64,000 nt of DNA from Alkalispirochaeta americana. GTDB taxonomy: Bacteria > Spirochaetota > Spirochaetia > DSM-27196 > Alkalispirochaetaceae. The stretch's first letter is position 1, and every line of letters starts with the position of its first letter. The position numbers were made by a program, and so were the translations under genes. Shown here piece by piece: positions 34,908-42,838 of the stretch. The stretch lies in NCBI RefSeq assembly GCF_900156105.1, contig NZ_FTMS01000005.1, forward strand, positions 1 through 64,000, read 5' to 3'. The notes under the pieces were generated by a model. The model was not told the DNA's origin, did no database searches, and saw only the letters and a program-made list of their open reading frames with translations.

Positions 34908-36557
34908 TCAGGTATCACTCCGGGATTCACTATCCTCACCGGAACTATCCTCACCGGAGCAGACCAGCCCTGTGGCAAACTCCAGAACCCAGGAGGTCCC
35001 GCCTCCTTGCACAGGCTCCCTTTGAAGCGATCCCTTCAACTGGCTACACAGGCTCTCAACCAGGGTCATTCCAAAAGAGTTCCGTCGTCTTCGCCCTGGA
35101 TCGTCCCCGAAACCTCCTGCAGAACCATCTCCAGGAGCTGACCGGGAAGTAAAACCTACCCCGTTGTCAGAAATCGTTACACGCACTGAGGTGGCTGTAG
35201 CAGCCGCAAGAGAGACTTTGATCACCCCCCCTTGCCCGGAAGGAAACGCGTGCTTCACCGCATTCAAAACCAGTTCACTCACGATCAGCCCGAAGGGGAC
35301 CGCCCGATCCAGAAGGCACTCCAGCGCCGGAGGCCCCTCAAGGTGGAAAGAGAGCTTCCGTTCTTCCCGGTAATAGCCCGTTTCGACCTCCTGCATCACC
35401 TGATCAGCGTAACTCACCAGGTTCACCCTATCCAGAAGCTCCGAGTTATACAGCGACTCATGCACCGCCGAGAGAGCGAGTATTCGCGTGCGGAGACTTG
35501 ACAGAACCTCTTGCGCATCCTCATGAAGATCCTCGGCATGGAGGCTCATCAGGCTTGAGACAAGCTGCATGTTGTTCTTCACCCGGTGATGTAACTCCCG
35601 CAGGAGGACCTGCTGGGTCTCGTTGGCCGCCAGAAGCTGCTGATAGAGCTGGGAGTTTACGATCGCCACAGCGGCGTTATGGGCCAGAGCAGTAGCAACC
35701 TGGATATCTCCCTGGGAAAAGGGCGCCACCCTGGAACGGTCCATGGTAAAGATTCCCACAACCCGGCCTTCCTGAATCAGGGGAACCCCCAGCCAGGACC
35801 GGATATGGGCTGACTCGTATCGCCCCTCCTCGGTGAGAAAAAAGGGGTATTGAGACTGGATATCCTCAACCGCTACGGGAGTCTGTTCTTCCAGAACGAA
35901 GACATTCGGAAAACGCCGATCCAGGGGAAACTGCAAGCCCACCACCTTCTCGGGTCGGGAAAATCCCCAGACCTGAACAACCCGCAGATGGTGATCTTCC
36001 AGGAGCTGGACCGAACCGGTGTCGAAATATACGCTTTCGGCCAGGAGTGCCATCGTATCCTGATAGATCTGTTGCGGTTGCCTGATGGAGCTGTTCAGCC
36101 GTACCGCCGATTCAAGCAACGTCTGGAGTCGCCCTGCCAGCCGGGTTGTCCGCAACTCCCCATAATAGCGCTCGGTGATATCGTGAGCAACGATTGAGAC
36201 TCCACGGGTTCCCTGATCCGGAACATCCACGGGCGTGAGAAAGATTTCAAAGTACCAGCTTCTGCCGTCCACCCGGTACTGTTCTTCCAGAGAGAAGGAT
36301 TTTCCCGAAAGCGCGCGCTGACACCGCTCACGCCACAGCCCCCGTGCCTCACGAGGGATTTGCTCAACCAGATCCTGCCCTTCATCGATTCGCACGTGAA
36401 AGAGGCGAAAGAAGAGTAACAAAAAACTGCGGTTGTACGCCAACAGCCTGAGATCCCGATCCAGGAAACACATGGCGTCGGAGTTGCTATCCAGGAGCAG
36501 GCGGAGATTCATCTCGCTCACAGACTCAAGACTAATGGAGGTTTTCCGGAATGGCAA
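34908..36557 (-). CDS. PAS-GAF sensor kinase with HisKA_2 domain
   Basis: 549-residue soluble histidine kinase. PAS (residues about 20-135, with FLDRDLRLLAYN), GAF (about 160-310, with WLGVPLIQEGRVVGIFTMDR), then HisKA_2 (ELHHRVKNNMQLVSSLMSLHAE, phospho-His in LHHR) and HATPase (VSELVLNAVKHAF; ISDNGVGF; NSFGMTLVESL). No receiver gene is adjacent. The open frame begins at a TTG (36557) without a ribosome site; ATG 36512 is a possible alternative. The C-terminal tail is Ser/Asp-rich. Confidence 0.9.
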   Translation of the reverse strand: MPFRKTSISLESVSEMNLRLLLDSNSDAMCFLDRDLRLLAYNRSFLLLFFRLFHVRIDEGQDLVEQIPREARGLWRERCQRALSGKSFSLEEQYRVDGRSWYFEIFLTPVDVPDQGTRGVSIVAHDITERYYGELRTTRLAGRLQTLLESAVRLNSSIRQPQQIYQDTMALLAESVYFDTGSVQLLEDHHLRVVQVWGFSRPEKVVGLQFPLDRRFPNVFVLEEQTPVAVEDIQSQYPFFLTEEGRYESAHIRSWLGVPLIQEGRVVGIFTMDRSRVAPFSQGDIQVATALAHNAAVAIVNSQLYQQLLAANETQQVLLRELHHRVKNNMQLVSSLMSLHAEDLHEDAQEVLSSLRTRILALSAVHESLYNSELLDRVNLVSYADQVMQEVETGYYREERKLSFHLEGPPALECLLDRAVPFGLIVSELVLNAVKHAFPSGQGGVIKVSLAAATATSVRVTISDNGVGFTSRSAPGDGSAGGFGDDPGRRRRNSFGMTLVESLCSQLKGSLQREPVQGGGTSWVLEFATGLVCSGEDSSGEDSESRSDT

Positions 36558-36567
36558 GGTATATTGC

Positions 36568-36579
36568 TATATCGATATA
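36568..36579. promoter_or_regulatory. 12-bp AT-rich palindrome upstream of the kinase gene
   Basis: TATATCGATATA is a perfect palindrome in an AT-rich island of an otherwise GC-rich region, 10 bases before the TTG start at 36557. It could be an operator or simply part of the promoter. No binding protein can be named. Confidence 0.35.
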
Positions 36580-36659
36580 TAATATGCCGTAGCAACCGCT
36601 GCTCACGCTACCGGACAAGCGGAGCCGGCAACAGGTTGCACCCGGAAAGAAGCGGCCTC

Positions 36660-36699
36660 AGAACGACAGAACGCTAGAACGACAGAACGCTAGAACGCT
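36660..36699. repeat. 16-bp tandem repeat, 2.5 copies
   Basis: AGAACGACAGAACGCT occurs at 36660-36675 and 36676-36691, followed by the half unit AGAACGCT (36692-36699). The half unit supplies the last two codons and stop of the NnrE-like gene. The rest of the 132-base gap to the kinase start carries an AT-rich palindrome but no gene. Confidence 0.85.
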
Positions 36700-37448
36700 C
36701 CCTGAAGGGGCAGGACAAAAGCGTCCCGAAAAACGCAAGGGTACGCAACAATCGCAATTTTCTGGTACGCCCTGGCAGGTATTCCCGCATCGGCCACCGC
36801 GATGCGCCCACACGAACCCTCCTGAAGTCCTGTCTTGGGCAACGCCAGACACAGCGTGCGATCAGGCCTGACGGCGCCCTCTGCAGCGACTCCCGTGGTG
36901 GCATCCACCCCGCAGGGAATATCCAGCGAGAGAACCTCCGATTCCTGACGGCGGGCTTCATTGATCCAGCGACAAAGCCGGGCTGTGTCGGGATCATCCA
37001 GCATCGCCGGACCCGCCGCCGGCATGGCCTCGACGATCAGCCTCGGGCGCCGGGGAAGTTCGGCCAAAGAAGAGGCAACCACACCCTCCGTCTCCAGAAA
37101 TGCCCGCCACTGGTTTTCCGCTGCCGATGCAAGCCCGGGGAGAGCGATGCTGTTCTGGTGCGGTATCTCGAGAACAACCACAGAGATACCATGATTGGAG
37201 AGGTGGCGAGCCAGGGATAATCCCACCGCTCCCGACAGGGTGCCCCGTTCCGGAAGGATCACCACGGGAAGCTCCCGGGAAGATCTTTCGGCGCAAGCCA
37301 CTGAATAGGCACTCCTGCCGCTGCACTCGATAATCTCGGCAATTCCCGGCGATTTAGTTCGGTCTGCCACGGCCAGAAGCTGGCGCGCCTCCGCCGCCGT
37401 TACAGCCGATACGGGGTCTCCTTTTTCGGTCAGGAACAGACGTTGCAT
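36690..37448 (-). CDS. nnrE: NAD(P)H-hydrate epimerase-like protein (YjeF N-terminal family)
   Basis: 252 residues from ATG 37448 (GGAGAAAAG ribosome site). The family pattern is clear: TAAEARQLL, the segment SGAVGLSLARHLSNHGISVVVLE, and VLSLDIPCGVDATTGVAAEGAVRPDRTLCLALPKTGLQEG. NnrE epimerises damaged NAD(P)H hydrates for repair. The usual 'DALFGTGL' segment reads EAMPAAGPAML here, so a catalytic or substrate-binding part may differ. The companion dehydratase domain is not attached or adjacent. Confidence 0.75.
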   Translation of the reverse strand: MQRLFLTEKGDPVSAVTAAEARQLLAVADRTKSPGIAEIIECSGRSAYSVACAERSSRELPVVILPERGTLSGAVGLSLARHLSNHGISVVVLEIPHQNSIALPGLASAAENQWRAFLETEGVVASSLAELPRRPRLIVEAMPAAGPAMLDDPDTARLCRWINEARRQESEVLSLDIPCGVDATTGVAAEGAVRPDRTLCLALPKTGLQEGSCGRIAVADAGIPARAYQKIAIVAYPCVFRDAFVLPLQGAF

Positions 37449-37458
37449 CTTTTCTCCA

Positions 37459-38355
37459 TCACCCGTAGCGAGCCAGCACATCCAGGAAGGCTTCCCGGGT
37501 TTTCCAGGGGGCTTCCGAGGTGGGGCAATGTCCGCAGTCCTCAATTCGTACCCGCCTTGACGAGGGAACAGCCTCCTGGAAACGATCCAGGGCAGAGACG
37601 TCGGTCACCTGATCGCACTCCCCCCACAGAACCGTTACAGGGGAACGGAGCTCTTGCAACCGTTCCCCCAGAGGATCTTCGCCTTGCGAAAAAAGCTGAT
37701 CAAAAATTCGTTCCAGCACGTCCCGTTTGATCTCGATCTCCCGCAGGGCCGTTCTGCGCAGAAAGCCCGGCAGGGGCCGGGGCTGGTGATAGAGTGTATG
37801 CATCATGACGTCCCACTCCGCTTCGTTTCGGGGAAGCAGAAGGTTTCGTCCTGCCCGGTATTCCTCCCAAAAGGGCGTCTGCCGCAACGGACGAATACCG
37901 GCCGGGCCGATAAGGATCACCGCTCGGCAGAGATCGGGGATTTCACAGGCCACAAGGCCGGCGATCATGGCTCCCAGGGATGTGCCGATGATTATCGGTG
38001 GCTGTCCCCAGCGGACAGCCAGTTCGCGAAGGAGAGAAACACAGACTCCGGCATACCAGGAGGGGGTATACTGATCATCTTCAAGCGGGTAGTGCCCGCC
38101 GAAACCGGGAAGATCCACCGCAACAAGCTCCCGGTTTTCCGAGAGCTCGGGGAAAAACGAGAGCCACGAAGAGCCGTCGGAGCCAAACCCGTGAAAAAAA
38201 ACGACAGGCACGCCCAACACATTTCCGCCCTTGCTCCGGACGTGATACAACGTCCAGGCTCTGCCCGTTCCATCGTGGATAGTACGGTATCGGGCGCGAG
38301 CCGCCCTGCGCCGACGTCGTCGATACAGGGTCAGGCGGAATTGATCTCCCCACAT
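37459..38355 (-). CDS. alpha/beta hydrolase
   Basis: 298-residue hydrolase with the classical triad: oxyanion region VVFFHGFGSDGSSW, nucleophile elbow GTSLG, Asp in WGECDQVTD and His in CGHCP. The N-terminus is basic (LYRRRRRRAARARYR). The fold is shared by esterases and related enzymes, so the substrate cannot be given. It lies 10 bases before the NnrE-like gene and 18 bases after the Crp-type regulator, so they are probably cotranscribed. Confidence 0.87.
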   Translation of the reverse strand: MWGDQFRLTLYRRRRRRAARARYRTIHDGTGRAWTLYHVRSKGGNVLGVPVVFFHGFGSDGSSWLSFFPELSENRELVAVDLPGFGGHYPLEDDQYTPSWYAGVCVSLLRELAVRWGQPPIIIGTSLGAMIAGLVACEIPDLCRAVILIGPAGIRPLRQTPFWEEYRAGRNLLLPRNEAEWDVMMHTLYHQPRPLPGFLRRTALREIEIKRDVLERIFDQLFSQGEDPLGERLQELRSPVTVLWGECDQVTDVSALDRFQEAVPSSRRVRIEDCGHCPTSEAPWKTREAFLDVLARYG

Positions 38356-38373
38356 ATCAGGATGGCCCCAACT

Positions 38374-39006
38374 TCATCCTTGTTCCCTGCGCCGACTCGC
38401 CACGAGGCGCTGTAAATCATGGATGTTGTTCACCACAATCTTGTCGGGATATACACTCATCCTGTTCTGTTTGACAAACTGATTGACCACAGCCTTAACT
38501 CTCTCCGGGGGAAGACCGGCCCAGTGGGCGACATCGTTCACTGTGACGGGAAACTCCCAGCGGTCCTGCTCGTAGTTTCGCGGATTTTGTCCCTCGGAGA
38601 ACATGAGAAATACATCGGCCACCCGAGCCTGCACATCCTCAAGTTTGAGAATGAGAAAGCGCCGTCGCTGATCGTGGATGCGTTTTACAAAGGTTTTCAG
38701 GAGCGTAAGAGCAATCTGGGGATTCCCCTGCATGAGAATCTCGAAGTTTGCGCGGTTGAATTCCAGAAGTATCACCTTGTCCAGGGCGATTGCACTGGCG
38801 CTGCGAGGAGCTTCTTCCAGGATTGCCATTTCCCCGAAAAGTTCGCCGGGATGGAGGATATCTACGGCCTTTTCCAGTTCACCCATCACCTTGGTGATCT
38901 GTACCCGCCCCTCCTGAATCAAGTAAAAGGTATTTCCTGGCTCATACTCGCAAAAAATCATCTGCCCTTTTTTGTAGGTCTTGGCAAAGCGGTCGAAAGC
39001 TCCCAC
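38374..39006 (-). CDS. Crp/Fnr-family transcription regulator
   Basis: 210-residue regulator. The N-terminal cyclic-nucleotide-binding-type barrel has LHPGELFGEMAILEEAPRSASAIA (family RSA motif), then a dimer helix and a helix-turn-helix (VTVNDVAHWAGLPPERVKAVVNQFV). The cysteines required for an Fnr-type cluster are absent, so a small-molecule ligand is more likely. The GTG start at 39006 follows GGAGGGGTAAC and is one base after the stop of the TPR-linked cNMP protein, so the pair is coupled. Confidence 0.88.
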   Translation of the reverse strand: MGAFDRFAKTYKKGQMIFCEYEPGNTFYLIQEGRVQITKVMGELEKAVDILHPGELFGEMAILEEAPRSASAIALDKVILLEFNRANFEILMQGNPQIALTLLKTFVKRIHDQRRRFLILKLEDVQARVADVFLMFSEGQNPRNYEQDRWEFPVTVNDVAHWAGLPPERVKAVVNQFVKQNRMSVYPDKIVVNNIHDLQRLVASRRREQG

Positions 39007-39007
39007 G

Positions 39008-40000
39008 TTACCCCTCCATATCTTTCAGAGCGCGGTCTATTCTCCTGAGCAGGGCTGAATCGTCTCCACCTGAGGCCCGGGCCTTCCCGAGAATCATTTT
39101 TGCCTTTTCGCTATTGCCGTTTCGAGCATAACTGGCCCCCACATAATAGAGAACCTCAGCCATTTGAGGCAGACGAGGTACAGCTTGAATCAGTTGGGAG
39201 AAATGTCGAAGCGTTGTGGCGTAGTCACCCTTCTCGAAATAGGAACGACCCAGCTCAACCTTTGCCTTCAGGGCATACTCCTCATCATCGGGATAATCCG
39301 AAAGAACCTTCTGGTAGTACCCGATAGCTCCCTCGAAATCGTCCTGGGCAAAGGCTCGCTCGCCCTCAAAAAAGAGGCGCGACGGGGACTGCGGAGCCTC
39401 CCTTCGGGATGGGGCCTGGCTCACAGCGGCGGAGCCCCCTCCACGGCCCCCCTCGTCGGCAGTGGCCGCTGCACCATGACCGATTCTTTCGAGGTTTTTT
39501 CGGGCTTCTTCAAGGTGGCGCCCGTGTGGATAAAGCTCCTGATAGCGGTTCCAAATGTATGTAGCGTGATCAAACTGGCGGGTGCGGTAGTAAAAGAGGG
39601 CGCTGTTGTGCAATCCCTCTTCGGGGTCCATCGTGTCCTGCTGTTTCAGCATGGATGAGACTTTCGTGTGTATCCGTCGCAACTGGGAGGAGAAGACCTT
39701 GAGCATCTTTACGATAATTCGGGTGTTGGCGCTTACCACCTGCTCAAACTCGGTCACCGAGAACTGGATCAGCTCTGCATCGGTTGAGACGAGGGCGTCT
39801 TCCTCACGGGGGTAGCGCCCCAGAGCACTGCGGACCCCAAAAAACTCACCCATTGTCACCAGGTCGTGAATTTCCTGACCCGTCTCGATATCCTGGGAGC
39901 GAAGAACCACACGGCCGGACTTCAGGATATAGATACGCTCGTCGGTATCGCCGTGGAAATAGACAACTGAACTAGCTTTGTATCGGACTGACTTGGGCAA
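39008..40000 (-). CDS. cNMP-binding protein with TPR repeats
   Basis: 330 residues if started at TTG 40000. The N-terminal barrel (VVYFHGDTDERIYILKSGRVVL ... TMGEFFGVRSALGRYPREEDALVSTD) is cyclic-nucleotide-binding type; a Ser/Gly/Ala linker and at least three TPR-like repeats follow (HNSALFYYRTRQFDHATYIWNR onward). I prefer the TTG because GGGGAGG lies before it and the predicted promoter (40019-40047) overlaps the longer frame beginning at ATG 40036. It has no DNA-binding domain and may signal through protein contacts. It resembles a spirochaete-type protein. Confidence 0.8.
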   Translation of the reverse strand: MPKSVRYKASSVVYFHGDTDERIYILKSGRVVLRSQDIETGQEIHDLVTMGEFFGVRSALGRYPREEDALVSTDAELIQFSVTEFEQVVSANTRIIVKMLKVFSSQLRRIHTKVSSMLKQQDTMDPEEGLHNSALFYYRTRQFDHATYIWNRYQELYPHGRHLEEARKNLERIGHGAAATADEGGRGGGSAAVSQAPSRREAPQSPSRLFFEGERAFAQDDFEGAIGYYQKVLSDYPDDEEYALKAKVELGRSYFEKGDYATTLRHFSQLIQAVPRLPQMAEVLYYVGASYARNGNSEKAKMILGKARASGGDDSALLRRIDRALKDMEG

Positions 40001-40018
40001 AGGTCCTCCCCTGGATGA

Positions 40019-40047
40019 ACTGTAGCGACTTACCATTCAAAAATCAA
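40019..40047 (-). promoter_or_regulatory. promoter of the cNMP-TPR/Crp operon
   Basis: On the minus strand TTGATT (40047-40042) and TACAGT (40024-40019) are 17 bases apart. The predicted start near 40012 places the GGGGAGG ribosome site and TTG start just downstream. It is back to back with the Mla operon promoter. Confidence 0.5.
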
Positions 40048-40078
40048 GCACGAAATACACAGCCACGAAAGATGGCAC

Positions 40079-40107
40079 TTGCCGGGCCTTCCCTCTTATC
40101 CTAGTAT
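40079..40107 (+). promoter_or_regulatory. promoter of the Mla operon
   Basis: TTGCCG (40079-40084) and TAGTAT (40102-40107) are 17 bases apart, each matching consensus at 4/6 positions. AAGGA follows at 40113-40117, 13 bases before the ATG at 40131. Confidence 0.5.
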
Positions 40108-40130
40108 GAAAGCAAGGAATAGACCAGAAA

Positions 40131-40913
40131 ATGATTTTCGAGACCACAGGAGCGCGGGTTTTCGCAACAGTCCAGGATTTCTTCTACGCCATGGGCTACT
40201 GCTACCAGGTTGCACGCGAGACCGCCCTCTTCTTTCTTAAAAAGCGTTCCCGCCAGGTTCTCACACTCCAGATCCTCTTCACAGGCGTGGAAGCGCTCCC
40301 GGTAATAGCACTCCTCTCCCTTGGCTTGGGGGCCATTATTATTGTTCAAGGGGCTACTCTCCTGCCTCAGTTCGGACAGGGAGAGCTGGTCTACGCAATC
40401 CTGATCACCGTAATCACCCGGGAACTGGGGCCGATCCTGACCGCCTTTGTCGTGACCGCCCGATCAGGCACGGCTATCTCTACCGAACTGGGAAACATGG
40501 TGGTAAGCCACGAAATTGAAGCCTACGTTGCAAACGGCATAGATCCCATCAGTTACCTGGTAGTCCCCCGATTTCTGGGGGTGGTTGTATCGGTGGTTCT
40601 CCTTAACCTCTACTTCAACCTCTTCGGCCTCCTGGGTTCTTTTCTGGTAACCTCCCTCATCACAACGATCAATCCCAGAGATTACTTCTCCAACCTTCTC
40701 AACGCCCTGATTCTTCCGGATATCGCCATCTCTCTGGCGAAGAGCATTGCCTCGGGCGCAATCATATCGCTGGTCGCCACCTACTACGGATTCAAGGTTG
40801 ACCGCTCGTCCACGGAGGTTCCCGTCATGGCAATACGAAGCGTGGGCCGTGGGTTCACCCTGATAATCATGGTGAATATGTTCCTGACGATTCTCTATTA
40901 TCTGTGGATATGA
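40131..40913 (+). CDS. mlaE: MlaE-type ABC permease
   Basis: 260-residue permease of the MlaE family, which with an ATPase and an MCE protein moves phospholipids or related hydrophobic molecules between membranes. The family block ITRELGPILTAFVVTARSGTAISTELGNMVVSHEIEA is intact, and five hydrophobic segments follow the N-terminus. It is the first gene of a seven-gene operon. The next gene overlaps its stop by ATGA. Confidence 0.93.
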   Translation: MIFETTGARVFATVQDFFYAMGYCYQVARETALFFLKKRSRQVLTLQILFTGVEALPVIALLSLGLGAIIIVQGATLLPQFGQGELVYAILITVITRELGPILTAFVVTARSGTAISTELGNMVVSHEIEAYVANGIDPISYLVVPRFLGVVVSVVLLNLYFNLFGLLGSFLVTSLITTINPRDYFSNLLNALILPDIAISLAKSIASGAIISLVATYYGFKVDRSSTEVPVMAIRSVGRGFTLIIMVNMFLTILYYLWI

Positions 40914-41752
40914 TATTTATGGACATGACTATGGAGCGCGTGGACACAGAACACACAACAATAGAGCTCCAAAAAGCAGGGTTTTCCCATAGTGGCGAGA
41001 CGCTGCTTCAGGAAACGTCACTCTCCATCAGCGAGGGATCCTGCGTTCTTGTGATGGGGCCTAGCGGCGCAGGGAAATCGCTCTTGCTAAAAATTCTGGC
41101 CGGCATCATTCCTCTTACCACCGGCAGGATTACCCTGGGCGGAACGGACCTCGGCCAGGCTTCAAATCGCGAGATGAAGAGCCTGCGCACACGTCAGGGC
41201 TTTGTTTTTCAGGATGCCGCCCTGTGGCAGAACCTCTCGATTCGCCAGAATCTCTCCCTCCCCCTTCAATATAACGGCCCGCACCGCTCACCCCGGCAAA
41301 TCGAGGAACGGATCGCCTCCCTTGCAAACCGCATCGGGTTTTACCAATCCCTCGATCTCCGCCCGGCCCGCCTCTCCAGCGGAAGCCAGATGATGGTAGG
41401 GATCATGAGAGCGCTCATGACAGATCCCGAAATCTGCTTTCTTGACGAACCCAGCAACGGCCTGGATACCGCAACACAGCAAAATCTTCTGGACATCCTC
41501 CAGGATTTGAAGCAGCGAGGAAAAACCCTGGTAATCGCCAGTCACGACAGCACTATTGCTTCGAGGCTGGCCGACCAGTTTCTCCTGATTGATCAGGGCG
41601 AGGTGATCTTTTTCGACACAGCCCACAATAGCACCCGCGCCGAAAACTCCCGGGTCCGGGAAATCCTCCAGGGTGTGCTGGGTTTGAGCGCAACCTACGA
41701 TGCTGATATACTGGATATCCTGGGAGGGGGAGATGAGAACCCCTTTGGCTGA
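40910..41752 (+). CDS. mlaF: MlaF-type ABC ATPase
   Basis: 280 residues from ATG 40910, chosen for its ATGA overlap with mlaE; the open frame begins at GTG 40904 and other ATGs follow at 40919-40931. Walker A GPSGAGKS (50-57) and Walker B ICFLDEPSNGLD are standard, as is the Q-loop FQDAALW. The signature reads LSSGSQ rather than LSGGMQ, a real deviation that keeps the second Gly. It powers lipid transport by the MlaE permease. Confidence 0.9.
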   Translation: MIFMDMTMERVDTEHTTIELQKAGFSHSGETLLQETSLSISEGSCVLVMGPSGAGKSLLLKILAGIIPLTTGRITLGGTDLGQASNREMKSLRTRQGFVFQDAALWQNLSIRQNLSLPLQYNGPHRSPRQIEERIASLANRIGFYQSLDLRPARLSSGSQMMVGIMRALMTDPEICFLDEPSNGLDTATQQNLLDILQDLKQRGKTLVIASHDSTIASRLADQFLLIDQGEVIFFDTAHNSTRAENSRVREILQGVLGLSATYDADILDILGGGDENPFG

Positions 41753-41782
41753 TCGGGCAACTGCATTCTCGGGGAGGATTTT

Positions 41783-42838
41783 GTGAAGTTTCGCATTCGT
41801 TTTGCCCAACAGGTGGTGGGCGTGTTTTCTCTCATTGCCCTGGTCTCTATTGTAGGAATAATCGTCGCCATGGGCGCAAACCAGCGCTGGTTTGCACGGA
41901 ACTACGAGTTTTACAGCCTCTTCCCCACAGCCGAGGGTTTGAGCGTGGGCATGTCCATCAGGTACAAGGGTTTTCCAATTGGACGCATAACGGATATCGC
42001 CTTGGGCGAGGAAGATTACGTCCGGGTTTATTTCTATGTTCAGGATACATACAAGGACAGGGTTCGGCCCAACAGCGTTCTCCACCTGGTAGCGAGTCCC
42101 CTCGGGCTTGGCAGCACCTTGATGTTCTACCAGGGACGGGGAGAAACAGGATCACTCCCCGAGCATAGCATGGTTCCGGCAATCAATAGTTCAATGGGGC
42201 AGGAACTCGTACAAAGGGGGCTCGTTCAAATCCCTCCCGCCACGGATGAGATGGCGCGCATCATGGCCCAGATCGAGCCATCCCTTCGGAGCATGACAGA
42301 GCTGATGACATCCCTGGACCAGACAATGCACCATGTAAATCTGGCCCTGGCGGGAGAAACAACAGAGCCCCTGGGGCAAACCCTGGCTCAGACCATAACC
42401 CTTCTGGCAGAGCTGGAAGAGACCCTGACAGCCACAAGGGAGCCGACTCTGGACATCCTGGGAAGCACCGCCGTTATAACAGGCAACCTGGAACAGACCA
42501 CGGAAGCACTCCAGGACCCCACAGGATTGATTCCCCGTCTGCTGGATGCCGACGGTTCCATAACCACCTTTCTCAGGGATGAAAACCGCATTTTTAACGA
42601 GATCGAGGACATACTGAAGAGCATTAACGCCTCTCTGGCAGAAGTGAACGAACTGGCGATCTTTGCAAACCAGTCGCAACCTCAAATCGCAGGGATTCTC
42701 GAAGAGAGTCGCGAGACCCTGGGCATAACCCAGGATGTTCTGGAGGGATTAAGCAACAATCCCCTCATACGACGCGGGATTCCGCCGGAGCTACCTCAGC
42801 CTTCAACATTCCGGAGCCATCGCGATGCACAGTTCTGA
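41783..42838 (+). CDS. mlaD: MCE/MlaD family protein
   Basis: 351 residues from GTG 41783 (GGGGAGG ribosome site). One N-terminal transmembrane helix (about 12-32) anchors an MCE domain (YSLFPTAEGLSVGMSIRYKGFPIGRITDI ... SPLGLGSTLMFYQG), which forms hexameric rings or tubes for lipids in the periplasm. A long helical region of about 200 residues follows, predicted to be coiled-coil, without a lipobox. Its end overlaps the next lipoprotein gene by 14 bases. Confidence 0.92.
   Translation: MKFRIRFAQQVVGVFSLIALVSIVGIIVAMGANQRWFARNYEFYSLFPTAEGLSVGMSIRYKGFPIGRITDIALGEEDYVRVYFYVQDTYKDRVRPNSVLHLVASPLGLGSTLMFYQGRGETGSLPEHSMVPAINSSMGQELVQRGLVQIPPATDEMARIMAQIEPSLRSMTELMTSLDQTMHHVNLALAGETTEPLGQTLAQTITLLAELEETLTATREPTLDILGSTAVITGNLEQTTEALQDPTGLIPRLLDADGSITTFLRDENRIFNEIEDILKSINASLAEVNELAIFANQSQPQIAGILEESRETLGITQDVLEGLSNNPLIRRGIPPELPQPSTFRSHRDAQF

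Noticed and set aside
34508-35152. 214-residue plus-strand open frame
   Set aside because: It overlaps the signal-peptide-bearing OB-fold-like gene and the converging kinase, with low-complexity composition and no ribosome site. It is kept only as a hint of a possible frameshift.
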